A stretch of 52,845 nt of DNA. Origin: a virus. The stretch lies in IMG/VR virus record IMGVR_UViG_3300025009_000138, positions 1-52,845 of that record; one strand, written 5' to 3'. The translations under genes were made by a program, and so were the position numbers. How positions within the stretch are numbered: position 1 is the stretch's first letter; every line of letters starts with the position of its first letter. Positions 13,699-21,558 of the stretch are shown piece after piece. The notes under the pieces are model-generated. The model had not been told where the DNA came from and ran no database searches. It saw only the letters and a program-made list of their open reading frames with translations.

Positions 13699-14730
13699 AT
13701 GGCAATAGGTGACGGAAAGACATACGTGTTTTATCACTCAGCAGATTTGGATGGCTTGTGCTCTGGTGCAATCGCAAAGCACTTCATCCCACACGCTATC
13801 ATGATGCCTATTAACTACGGAGATGTGTTCCCTTGGCACATCCTCACGCCCAATGATGAAGTGCTGATGTTGGACTTCTCGCTCAGTCCCGCAGAGATGT
13901 TGCGTTTGGCTAACACGGTTGCGCTCTTTCATTGGATCGACCATCACGATACCGCTATCAGGTCCATCGAGCCCGTATTCCGTGACGCTGGTATGGTGTT
14001 GCTTGGATTGCGTAACAATGAACAGGAGCCCGCGAATAAGCGTGCAGCTTGTGAGCTTGCTTGGGAGTACATGGCACCCAGCAAAACTGGAAAGACTCCT
14101 ACACCCGCTGCCGTTACCCTCCTCGGTGCATATGACACGTGGCGTTATGTGGGCACGGAAGATGAGCAAGACGTGTGGGCGTTCCAACTTCGGATGCGCT
14201 TAGAAGAGCTGAACCCTGTGATGTGGGAGGATTGTAAGGATATGTGGTGTAGCCTTTTCACTCCTCCCGATCCTGAGCAACCTTGGGATGATTCGCCTTG
14301 GAGTCTTATCACTGAGGGATATATTCTCGCTCGCTTCGACCAGCAGCAGAAAATGAAGTACGCAAAGAGCTATGCGTTTGAGGCGGATTTCGTTACACCT
14401 TGCATAGATCCGAGTTGCTTATGTAGGATAGGATTTTCTTCCACTGTAAATTGCTCCGCACAACTTTACAAGGTGCTCGCCATCAACCTCGGCCACACCA
14501 ACTCCAAGATATTCGATAGCGTCCCGAACCGTGATCAATACGCTTTCTTCGTCTCTTTCGTCCGGCGCTCGGATGCACGTTGGAACGTGTCTCTCTACGG
14601 AAACCCTCCACACAGTGATGTACACGTAGGAGAAGTGGCGAAGTTGTTTGGAGGTGGTGGACACAAAGGCGCGGCAGGGTTTAACTGTACTACTGAAAAT
14701 CTTCTCTTTATTATAAGCACTAGAGACTAG
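13699..14730 (+). CDS. DHH/DHHA1 family phosphoesterase
   Basis: 343 residues behind ATCGGAGGGAGAACG. The metal-binding motifs are clear: HSADLDGLCSG near the N-terminus, LMLDFS, HWIDHHDT (the DHH signature) and the C-terminal DHHA1 motif GGGGHKGAAGF. Family members hydrolyse short oligonucleotides, cyclic dinucleotides or single-stranded DNA. In a phage replication block, clearing nanoRNA, RecJ-like repair or degradation of defence signalling nucleotides are all possible. The sequence does not distinguish these. Confidence 0.85.
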   Translation: MAIGDGKTYVFYHSADLDGLCSGAIAKHFIPHAIMMPINYGDVFPWHILTPNDEVLMLDFSLSPAEMLRLANTVALFHWIDHHDTAIRSIEPVFRDAGMVLLGLRNNEQEPANKRAACELAWEYMAPSKTGKTPTPAAVTLLGAYDTWRYVGTEDEQDVWAFQLRMRLEELNPVMWEDCKDMWCSLFTPPDPEQPWDDSPWSLITEGYILARFDQQQKMKYAKSYAFEADFVTPCIDPSCLCRIGFSSTVNCSAQLYKVLAINLGHTNSKIFDSVPNRDQYAFFVSFVRRSDARWNVSLYGNPPHSDVHVGEVAKLFGGGGHKGAAGFNCTTENLLFIISTRD

Positions 14731-14741
14731 AGGGTAAAACC

Positions 14742-15098
14742 ATGAACTTGCGCCCAACAATCAACCCGCGTTTCCTCTGTCCACAACATCTCAACGGTGC
14801 TCACTATGAACACCACAAGCACGAGAAGAAGTGGACCGTGAAGAAGATGCACCCAGGAAAGTACCTGACCAATCATTGCTTCGAGCCGGCCAACTATAAA
14901 ACGAGACATGACGAGCTGGTGGCGGAAATGCTACGGCGTGGAGGGAACCACAACTCTCCCATTGAACAACCGGATTTCTCGTATTTGGAAGCGTGGGAGC
15001 GAGAATGGAAAGCTGATCCAGTTCAAGCGCGGCTTGCTCTTATGAACCGCTGTTGGGATTGTCGGCAAGCGATAATGCGCAATTGGACTATAAACTAA
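14742..15098 (+). CDS. Pyrimidine dimer DNA glycosylase-like protein (T4 endonuclease V family)
   Basis: 118 residues. RFLCPQHLNGAHYEHHKH aligns with the active-site region of T4 endonuclease V: Q15-H16-L17 and the catalytic Glu at position 23 coincide. LVAEMLRRGGNHNSPI is the other family signature. The enzyme cuts the glycosylic bond at UV-induced pyrimidine dimers. Residue 2 is Asn, while the T4 enzyme uses Thr2 as its N-terminal nucleophile, so the chemistry may differ. It lies among replication and repair genes. Confidence 0.75.
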   Translation: MNLRPTINPRFLCPQHLNGAHYEHHKHEKKWTVKKMHPGKYLTNHCFEPANYKTRHDELVAEMLRRGGNHNSPIEQPDFSYLEAWEREWKADPVQARLALMNRCWDCRQAIMRNWTIN

Positions 15099-15126
15099 CT
15101 TCACGCAAGAAATGAAGGAGCACACA

Positions 15127-15921
15127 TTGTCAGAATCGACACCTATAATATACCCACCTAAACACTGGCTCTTGTACTCAGACAGCGGCGCTGGTAAGTC
15201 CACCATGGCAGCAACATTCCCCAAACCCATGCTCGTGTGGATGTTTGATCCATTCGGTAAAGACGAACCTTACTTACGCGGCTCTCAAAGTGTAGGAGAT
15301 CTGCAAACATACCCGCTCAACATTGGAGGCATTGGAGAAGCGCAAATAGTATATCGCGACGTTCAACACGTAGATGGGCTCTTGCGTATCGAGTATTACC
15401 ATGACGTGAATATCAAGCAACCCACTGCGTACATGCGCTTTCAAACGCGCTTTGATACACTCTTCCCGAATGAGCTTACATGGTGGAAAACGGTAGCGCT
15501 TGACTCCATCACGTTCATGGAAAAACTCGCTCGTAAGTGGGACCAGTACGTGTTGAACCCCACCGCTAAAGATCCTCGTAAATGGTTCGGCGCGTCCACG
15601 GATTTGCTCGAAGAGATGTTGATGTTGCGCTTCGCCGGGCTCCCCATGAACGTGATAGCGATTGCGCACATTGACACCGAGAAAGATGATGTACATGGTT
15701 TACTTGTCAGAAACCCTTCTGCGCCTGGTAGATTACGGAGGGATCTATCCACGGCATACAGCGAGATTTACAGACTTTACATTGGAGACGATGGGAAAGG
15801 AGGGAAAGTACACGCGGCTCAAACACGGTCGGATAATTTGTTCAATGCACAGACGCATATTGACGCACCGAATCCGTGTTGGCCTACATATGAAGCGCTT
15901 TGGCAAAACTATGGAAAGTGA
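15127..15921 (+). CDS. Sak4-like RecA-fold ATPase (AAA_24)
   Basis: 264 residues from TTG 15127, chosen because AAGGAG lies six bases upstream; ATG 15112 would add five residues but lacks a ribosome site. The Walker A motif SDSGAGKST lies at about 16-24 and the Walker B-type strand TVALDSIT near 125. Phage Sak4 proteins are single-strand annealing recombinases that act with the phage SSB. The SSB-like gene follows one gene downstream, which supports the assignment. Confidence 0.8.
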   Translation: MSESTPIIYPPKHWLLYSDSGAGKSTMAATFPKPMLVWMFDPFGKDEPYLRGSQSVGDLQTYPLNIGGIGEAQIVYRDVQHVDGLLRIEYYHDVNIKQPTAYMRFQTRFDTLFPNELTWWKTVALDSITFMEKLARKWDQYVLNPTAKDPRKWFGASTDLLEEMLMLRFAGLPMNVIAIAHIDTEKDDVHGLLVRNPSAPGRLRRDLSTAYSEIYRLYIGDDGKGGKVHAAQTRSDNLFNAQTHIDAPNPCWPTYEALWQNYGK

Positions 15922-15932
15922 AGGAGTTTAAA

Positions 15933-16154
15933 ATGGCTAGGGTAAAAGTTACACGTATAATACATTACGAAGGAGAAGAAGAATGGGTGGAACGTGTACT
16001 TGAACGCTCTTTACCTGACGGAGATCACTTGTTAGGAGGATCAAAAGGAACAATATTTATTCGCAGCATTAATGAATCAGAAGTACCTATAGGGTTACAA
16101 GATGTACGCATGTACGCTGCACACTTCCTAAAGATGGACGAAACCCCCGATTAA
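15933..16154 (+). CDS. 73-residue acidic protein, unknown
   Basis: Starts at ATG 15933 behind GAAGGAGTTTAAA. It is beta-rich at the N-terminus (MARVKVTRIIHYEGEEEWVE), acidic, and followed by SLPDGDHLLGG. It lies between the Sak4-like ATPase and the SSB-like gene and may be a recombination accessory, judged from position only. Confidence 0.65.
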   Translation: MARVKVTRIIHYEGEEEWVERVLERSLPDGDHLLGGSKGTIFIRSINESEVPIGLQDVRMYAAHFLKMDETPD

Positions 16155-16172
16155 AGAAGGAGATACACAACA

Positions 16173-17183
16173 ATGAGCAACGGACAAGACAAACGAGTAA
16201 ATTGGAACGATATCCCGGACACAATGATGCTCCCCGCAGGCAAAATCCTCCTCCAGATCACGGAGATTGAAGAAGTTGTATCGGGCTCCGGGAAGCTCAT
16301 GTACAAGCACAAACTTACTGCATTCGAGCCCGCTGAAGTCGCTGGCATGATCCACTTCGAGAATTTTGTGATCGGTACGGATGATGACCCTCTCGCGGAC
16401 TCTCCCAACACTTGGAGAGCGAGCATCGGCGCTAAACGCATGAAGAACACGTACACCAAAGCGCGTGTGCCGTTCTCTGAGAGCATGTTCGCCACGATAG
16501 CGGCGGCTCGCGGAGCCATGTTCATCGGTAAGACCGTGGTGAAGAAGGACAACGACCCGAACAGCAGATACTTTGGGCAGGAGAGCACGAATATCACGAC
16601 ATGTTACGCGGTCGGTGAAGTGGTGCCTGCGTTGGAGGGGAATGCTCCGAGTGTCGGTGATGTTGGCACAAGTCCTGGATTGCCTACGATGCCAACTGCT
16701 CCCACAGCTCCCGCTCCTATACCCGCTGCTGCTCCCGGTCCTGCTCTTGCTCCCACGATAGCGGCTCCCGCACCGCCCGCACCCGTCGCTCCCCTTGTAG
16801 CGCCTGCCGCTCCGGTTAAGCAAATGACCGTGAAAGCGCAGGGCACGTATGAGCAGTACATCGGAGCCGGGTGGAACGATGCGCAGTTGATTGAGCACGG
16901 ATTTATGGAAATGGTGAATCCTACACCTGCTCCCGTTGTTGCGCCCGTGATGACGCCCGCGCCCGCGCCTCCTACAATGGCTCCTCCTGTACTTGCTCCA
17001 AGCTTGGCTCCGAGCCCCGCTACGCCTGTAGTGGCCGCTCCCACGGTAAACGCAGCTCCCACGGGAGAAGCATGTACCATGTGCCCGCTGTGCAAGACCG
17101 CGATTCCCAATTCGCAGTTCGCTATGCACGTGCCTGCGTGTAGCGCACAGAGAGCGGCGGCAGCAGCGAGTGGGTTGAAGTAA
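16173..17183 (+). CDS. SSB-like DNA-binding protein with Pro/Ala linkers and C-terminal zinc finger
   Basis: 336 residues. Residues about 1-155 form a compact domain resembling the phage single-strand-binding/DUF669 type that partners Sak4. Two long Pro/Ala-rich linkers flank a module YEQYIGAGWNDAQLIEHGFM (about 228-247). The C-terminus holds CTMCPLC and HVPAC, a CCHC zinc-finger-like site. It likely coats single-stranded DNA and recruits partners. It is long for a phage SSB because of the linkers. Confidence 0.68.
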   Translation: MSNGQDKRVNWNDIPDTMMLPAGKILLQITEIEEVVSGSGKLMYKHKLTAFEPAEVAGMIHFENFVIGTDDDPLADSPNTWRASIGAKRMKNTYTKARVPFSESMFATIAAARGAMFIGKTVVKKDNDPNSRYFGQESTNITTCYAVGEVVPALEGNAPSVGDVGTSPGLPTMPTAPTAPAPIPAAAPGPALAPTIAAPAPPAPVAPLVAPAAPVKQMTVKAQGTYEQYIGAGWNDAQLIEHGFMEMVNPTPAPVVAPVMTPAPAPPTMAPPVLAPSLAPSPATPVVAAPTVNAAPTGEACTMCPLCKTAIPNSQFAMHVPACSAQRAAAAASGLK

Positions 17184-17212
17184 TACATGACACATACGCA
17201 GGAGCACTTCAA

Positions 17213-18250
17213 ATGAGCATTGTACTCTGTAAAAACTGTTACACCACTCACTACGAACACACCCAGCACATCCCCTTCGCTGCTGTTCCTGCGTATGTGT
17301 TTTACCGCATCTGCACAATCTGTCAACGCATGCACGACGCAAAACAGTTCGAGATCGAAATAAATGGTGACATCCCTCCTCATATATGCTACGGTCTTGA
17401 CACTGACCCTGCTCGTATGCGTTTGGACTATGTTGGATGGGATAACTCACGCGGGGTTAAGGGATTTATATGTCGTGGGTGCGGGAAAGGGTATTGGTGT
17501 GACATTGATAAAATTCCCCGTGAACCTGGCGCACTAAGGGAGGTGGAGCCCGAAGAAGAGAAGTTGTTCGCTGAGATGTTTGGACAGCATAGAAGAAATG
17601 GCGGAATTGAAACGCTGGATAAGATAGAGCTTAAACGAAAAGGAGGAGAGAATGCGATGATAAGAGTGCGATACAACGAACAAACAGGACAGATGGAAAC
17701 GTATGATGATGGATTGGGAGACGCTTGTGTAACTCCTGCGCCTTCTCCATCACACACGTTCACCACAGTACCGCCCGGTGTTCCGATTCAAGAAGTGATG
17801 GCGGCTCCCACAAGTGTTGCACCTGTACCCGCGCCCGAACCTGCGCAAGAACAACCACTTCCAATCAAGGAAGACATCGCGCCTGAAATGCTCCACGCTG
17901 CTCGCCAAGTCCTGCAACAAGTTATCATGCTCACTGTAGGCATAGAAAAAGCTACCACGGCGCGGCAACAGATGAGAGACGCAATCGCTATCATGACGTG
18001 CCCGTACAGCGTGCGCGACTTGCTCACTCGTGGGGATGGCCCGCAAGATACCGTGGTCGTGGTGAGCGTGACAGGGGGTGAGACAGATTTGGAATACTAT
18101 CAAGTACACGGGCGTGTGTACTCTCCAAAAACAAAACGCTTGGGTAAGAAGGTGTTTCGGGTGTACACGCAAAAGTATCAATGGCGAATGCTCTCTGAGA
18201 AATACGAAGGAAAGTTGGAGGAAGTGACAGAGCAGCACGAGTATGGATAA
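17213..18250 (+). CDS. Zinc-binding multi-domain protein, unknown
   Basis: 345 residues behind CAGGAGCACTTCAA. The N-terminal 110 residues contain three Cys pairs (CKNC, CTIC and CRGCGKGYWC), suggesting a double zinc ribbon. A Pro/Ala/Glu-rich linker (about 180-225) follows. The C-terminal 110 residues include a helical segment and a beta-rich tail. The layout (zinc domain, Pro/Ala linker, folded tail) echoes its upstream neighbour, so the two may work together in DNA metabolism. Confidence 0.6.
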   Translation: MSIVLCKNCYTTHYEHTQHIPFAAVPAYVFYRICTICQRMHDAKQFEIEINGDIPPHICYGLDTDPARMRLDYVGWDNSRGVKGFICRGCGKGYWCDIDKIPREPGALREVEPEEEKLFAEMFGQHRRNGGIETLDKIELKRKGGENAMIRVRYNEQTGQMETYDDGLGDACVTPAPSPSHTFTTVPPGVPIQEVMAAPTSVAPVPAPEPAQEQPLPIKEDIAPEMLHAARQVLQQVIMLTVGIEKATTARQQMRDAIAIMTCPYSVRDLLTRGDGPQDTVVVVSVTGGETDLEYYQVHGRVYSPKTKRLGKKVFRVYTQKYQWRMLSEKYEGKLEEVTEQHEYG

Positions 18251-18270
18251 AATGGAGAACGGAGGGAGAA

Positions 18271-18627
18271 GTGTCCGAAAGTACCCAAAATAAAACGGAG
18301 ATGTTGTACTTGCGAGGTGTCGAATGCACCGTTCCAAGTTATGGGGAAGATCAAAGTGGGTATGTGGTACACGCAGATAGAGAAAAGGGTATCACTATTC
18401 ACAGTTTGGAAACTGATAGCCCTATTTTTTGTCTGAACAAGGAGCACATGTCACAAATGCGCTGTAAGGACAAGAATAGGATATATCACGAGTGCTTTAC
18501 TGAGATTGTAAAAGATGTGGAGAAAGGAGAAAAAATAAAAATTTACGTGTTCCATAAGCAGAAGGGGAGAATATCGCAGGCAGAATACAATCCGTTTCAT
18601 TCTTCTCAATCGTGTGCGTATAGATAG
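18271..18627 (+). CDS. 118-residue protein, unknown
   Basis: Starts at GTG 18271 behind ACGGAGGGAGAA. It is beta-rich at first, then helical, with scattered Cys but no clear metal site. No family recognised. It is part of the continuous replication operon. Confidence 0.6.
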   Translation: MSESTQNKTEMLYLRGVECTVPSYGEDQSGYVVHADREKGITIHSLETDSPIFCLNKEHMSQMRCKDKNRIYHECFTEIVKDVEKGEKIKIYVFHKQKGRISQAEYNPFHSSQSCAYR

Positions 18628-18684
18628 CGCACAAAAACAACAACGCTTAACAATACACATCTACATTAGAAGGAGAACAAGACA

Positions 18685-19140
18685 ATGCAAATTGGCGAAA
18701 TCCAAAAAGGACTCGTACTTCCCCCCAAACCGGAGAATGTTGCTTTCGGTGCAACTCCCAAGTATCCGTTCGACGACATGGTGCCGGGCGATTCGCTTCC
18801 CATTACGCCCACCATCACCCTCCCGCAGACTGTTACGCTCCCGGGTGGCTTGGTGCAGCAGGTTCCCGGAGACACGGAAGCGGACATCAAGAAGAAGGTG
18901 AAAGCGCTCTATGTGAATGTGTGTAGTGCTGTCAAGAGGTACGCAAGAAAAGCGGAGAACGCCGCGAAGCGCTTTGAAGTGCGGAAGTTCTCAGATGGTG
19001 TGCGGGTGTGGCGTGTGGAGGATGTGCCCGTGGTTGTGGAAACGCCGCCTGCTCCTCCTGTTGCTCCTACTCCCGCCACCGCCGTGCCTCCCCCTCCCGC
19101 GCCGCCCACAGAGAGTGCGAAGGGAGGTAAGAAGAAGTAG
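18685..19140 (+). CDS. Conserved small phage protein, putative DNA-binding
   Basis: 151 residues behind AGAAGGAGAACAAGACA. The core resembles small phage proteins with KYPFDDMVPGDSL, then VKRYARKAENAAKRFEVRKF and GVRVWRVE: a basic helix followed by a beta hairpin. The C-terminus is a Pro/Ala tail ending GGKKK. This third Pro/Ala-tailed protein in the operon precedes the polymerase. DNA binding is inferred from charge and layout. Confidence 0.65.
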   Translation: MQIGEIQKGLVLPPKPENVAFGATPKYPFDDMVPGDSLPITPTITLPQTVTLPGGLVQQVPGDTEADIKKKVKALYVNVCSAVKRYARKAENAAKRFEVRKFSDGVRVWRVEDVPVVVETPPAPPVAPTPATAVPPPPAPPTESAKGGKKK

Positions 19141-19235
19141 CCACGCAACACTACCAATTTTGATTATTGCCCGCAGATGTAAAGAGCAAAGAGTCTGTAA
19201 ATAACCCCTAAACGCTATGAAAGGAGGTGATAACA

Positions 19236-19292
19236 ATGAGAGATTCCCTGTGTTTGTTCTTAATGACCGCAACTGACGTTTATAAGAGATAG
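19236..19292 (+). CDS. 18-residue peptide with a consensus ribosome site
   Basis: AAGGAGGTGATAACA precedes ATG 19236. The peptide is MRDSLCLFLMTATDVYKR. Such a strong site before so short a frame suggests a leader peptide or translational regulator ahead of the polymerase; it may equally be a gene remnant. Confidence 0.35.
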   Translation: MRDSLCLFLMTATDVYKR

Positions 19293-19338
19293 TCAGGGCA
19301 GTCGCCGGCATCATTGAGAAAAGTGTAGGAGCCTAAAA

Positions 19339-19452
19339 ATGAACGCCAAAAAACCGTGTATAAGGCACGAACCACTACCAGGACGCGCCGCCTTAATTGT
19401 CGGAGTCCTCACCGACCTCTATAAAAAGTCGTGTTTAGCTCAAGACGCTTGA
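19339..19452 (+). CDS. 37-residue peptide upstream of the polymerase
   Basis: Starts at ATG 19339-19341 behind GTAGGAGCCTAAAA. It begins MNAKKPCIRHEPLPGRAALI and ends KKSCLAQDA: basic and soluble with a short hydrophobic middle. Only the ribosome site and position support it. Confidence 0.4.
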   Translation: MNAKKPCIRHEPLPGRAALIVGVLTDLYKKSCLAQDA

Positions 19453-19510
19453 AAAAGTAGCGTACACACATACAGCAAACGCGCACACTAGAAAGAAGAA
19501 TACGATAACA

Positions 19511-21319
19511 ATGACATCCTCCCGTGTATCACAACAACTCGCTTCAGTAAGTGCCGCTAGAATGGCTCGTCCCGTTCCCGCTGAAGGACCGCTCTCCGCA
19601 CGCATCGCAATAATTGGAGAAGCGCCTGGTAGAACTGAGCGGAACGTCATGCGCCCCTTTGTCGGAGCCTCCGGCAATCTCCTCAAGCGCATGTGGGCAG
19701 ATCCCTCCATAACAGCACTTGTCCCTACTCCGATACGCCGGGAGGATGTTTACATTGACAATTTCTGCCCGTGGCTACCCGAATCACGTCATATAGAATC
19801 CCTCTCGGAACAGGAGATGATAGAATGCCGCAACGCACTCCTAGAACGGCTTGCGCGTCTCTCTTCGCCCGTTGTGATTGTGCCCACAGGGAATTACGCT
19901 TGCTGGGCGCTCGTAGGGAAAGGGAATGTAAAGGGTGTGAAGCTCCCGAAGATGGACAAGGTAGGGATAACATCTCTTCGCGGCTCGATATATGCACTTC
20001 AGTTGAATGGGCGCGTGGTAAAAGTGATCCCTACGCTACATCCATCCGCCGTATTCAATCGAGGTTCGCGTAGTGTGGGCGCTACGAAAGGATCGTTGGA
20101 AAAGCGGAGTGTATGCGATTGGCGAAGGATAGCGATTGAGTCTCTTTATGAAGGATTCAACGAACCCAGGCGCATACATTGCGTTGATCCAATGGAACAA
20201 GAAGTAGCAGCGTTCTATAATCTTATGCGAGACAACCCTGAGTGCGCTTTCTCTGTAGACATTGAAAACCGTAAATCGCCAATATACATGGATTGTATCG
20301 GATTTGCGCATGATCCCTGCTGGAGCTTGACGATACGCTTAGACACTAAAAAGCACCGCGAAACGTTCAATCCTTGGGTACGCGCTATCCTCGATCTCCC
20401 AAACCCTAAGATATTTCAGAATGGCTTGTACGATAATTATTGGCTCCATCATCCTACATACAACATGCCTGTGCGCAACTACGCATGGGATATAATGTAC
20501 ATGCACCATTGCTTTGAGCCTGTAGATTCGCATGATTTAAACTACATCAGCTCAATTTACCTACCCTTTCACCAACACTGGAAGGACATGATTAAAGGAG
20601 ATGAGGATGGCGAAACTGGACTATCCTCATCGTATCATGCGGAAGATTTGGAAACCCGTTGGCGTTACAATGGCCTGGATTGTTGTATTACTCGTGAATT
20701 GCTTCCCTATCTTTATAATGACCTTGCTAACAATAGTAGTGGGGATAACATGCTTGGTTTGTATTTTGCTCACTACCAAGCGCTCTACGAACCCCTCATC
20801 GCAACCATGCTCCACGGAATCAGGATTGACGAAACACAACGAGCACGATTGTATGCGTCCGTCATTGACCAGTGCGTATGGCTCCGAGAACTCCTCACTA
20901 CATACGCTGGAGAAGACCTATACGCTAAGACAGATTTCAGCCGCACCAAGCTCCTGCGGTTGTTCCACGAAACGCTGGGACTTCCCACCAAAACGAAGAT
21001 GACCAAGAAAAAAGATGGAAGCAGAAGTCCCAGCGCTGCTCTCGACAACACAGCACTCGCTAAATACGCGCATCAGTACCCCGAGAAATGCGAAGAGATT
21101 GTATCCATGATCGTGCAGCACCGTGGGAAAGCGAAGCTCCTTACGTGGCTTGAGAAAGATAAGATAGATAAAGATGGGCGCGTGCGTTGTCAGTACACAA
21201 TGAATACGGAAGCTATGCGCTTGAGTAGCAAGTCGAATCCCATGCGCACAGGATACAATTTGCAGAATACAGATAGGGATATACGAGAGATGTATGTACC
21301 AGATATGTTTGATTATTAG
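19511..21319 (+). CDS. Family A DNA polymerase, N-terminal gene with fused uracil-glycosylase-like and 3'-5' exonuclease domains
   Basis: 602 residues. Residues about 30-185 resemble family 4/5 uracil-DNA glycosylases: GEAPGRTERNVMRPFVGASG and the IPTLHPSAVF motif. Residues about 245-395 are the proofreading exonuclease: D250/E252 (SVDIEN), N304/D308 (QNGLYDN) and Y386/D390 (YNGLD). The rest is the polymerase thumb and start of the palm. It stops right after REMYVPD plus four residues, exactly where motif A should follow. The rest of the palm and the fingers are encoded separately at 21559. The two products should assemble into one enzyme. Confidence 0.85.
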   Translation: MTSSRVSQQLASVSAARMARPVPAEGPLSARIAIIGEAPGRTERNVMRPFVGASGNLLKRMWADPSITALVPTPIRREDVYIDNFCPWLPESRHIESLSEQEMIECRNALLERLARLSSPVVIVPTGNYACWALVGKGNVKGVKLPKMDKVGITSLRGSIYALQLNGRVVKVIPTLHPSAVFNRGSRSVGATKGSLEKRSVCDWRRIAIESLYEGFNEPRRIHCVDPMEQEVAAFYNLMRDNPECAFSVDIENRKSPIYMDCIGFAHDPCWSLTIRLDTKKHRETFNPWVRAILDLPNPKIFQNGLYDNYWLHHPTYNMPVRNYAWDIMYMHHCFEPVDSHDLNYISSIYLPFHQHWKDMIKGDEDGETGLSSSYHAEDLETRWRYNGLDCCITRELLPYLYNDLANNSSGDNMLGLYFAHYQALYEPLIATMLHGIRIDETQRARLYASVIDQCVWLRELLTTYAGEDLYAKTDFSRTKLLRLFHETLGLPTKTKMTKKKDGSRSPSAALDNTALAKYAHQYPEKCEEIVSMIVQHRGKAKLLTWLEKDKIDKDGRVRCQYTMNTEAMRLSSKSNPMRTGYNLQNTDRDIREMYVPDMFDY

Positions 21320-21331
21320 GAGGAGATGAGC

Positions 21332-21547
21332 ATGAAACTCACCAAAAAATATAAAGCAGACGTTGAGAAGGCTTTGCGATGCGCTGAGAAGGGTGAAGCG
21401 TATCATTGGCCTACTATTGCTGCAATTCTCGCGGATGAAATAAAGAGGTTAAGAAGAGAGCGAGATTCTACTTTGGTTGTTTGCCCTATTTGCTCCGGGG
21501 AAGGTTGTTCCTTTTGTGTTGTAGAAAATGAAGATATCACTGAATAA
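21332..21547 (+). CDS. Small zinc-motif protein between the two polymerase genes
   Basis: 71 residues from ATG 21332, seven bases after AGGAGG; an ATG at 21326 sits too close to the ribosome site. A helical, basic N-terminus is followed by CPICSGEGCSFC (C-x2-C-x4-C-x2-C). No homing-endonuclease motif is present. The arrangement matches the terminase locus, where a small Cys-pair protein also separates two halves of an enzyme. It may help the halves assemble, or be a remnant of the element that caused the split. Confidence 0.7.
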   Translation: MKLTKKYKADVEKALRCAEKGEAYHWPTIAAILADEIKRLRRERDSTLVVCPICSGEGCSFCVVENEDITE

Positions 21548-21558
21548 GGCAACTTCTA

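Noticed and set aside
16128-17450. 440-residue minus-strand open frame
   Set aside because: Antisense to the Pro/Ala-rich SSB-like gene; the GC-rich repeats keep the opposite frame open. Composition is Arg/Cys/His-rich without any domain.
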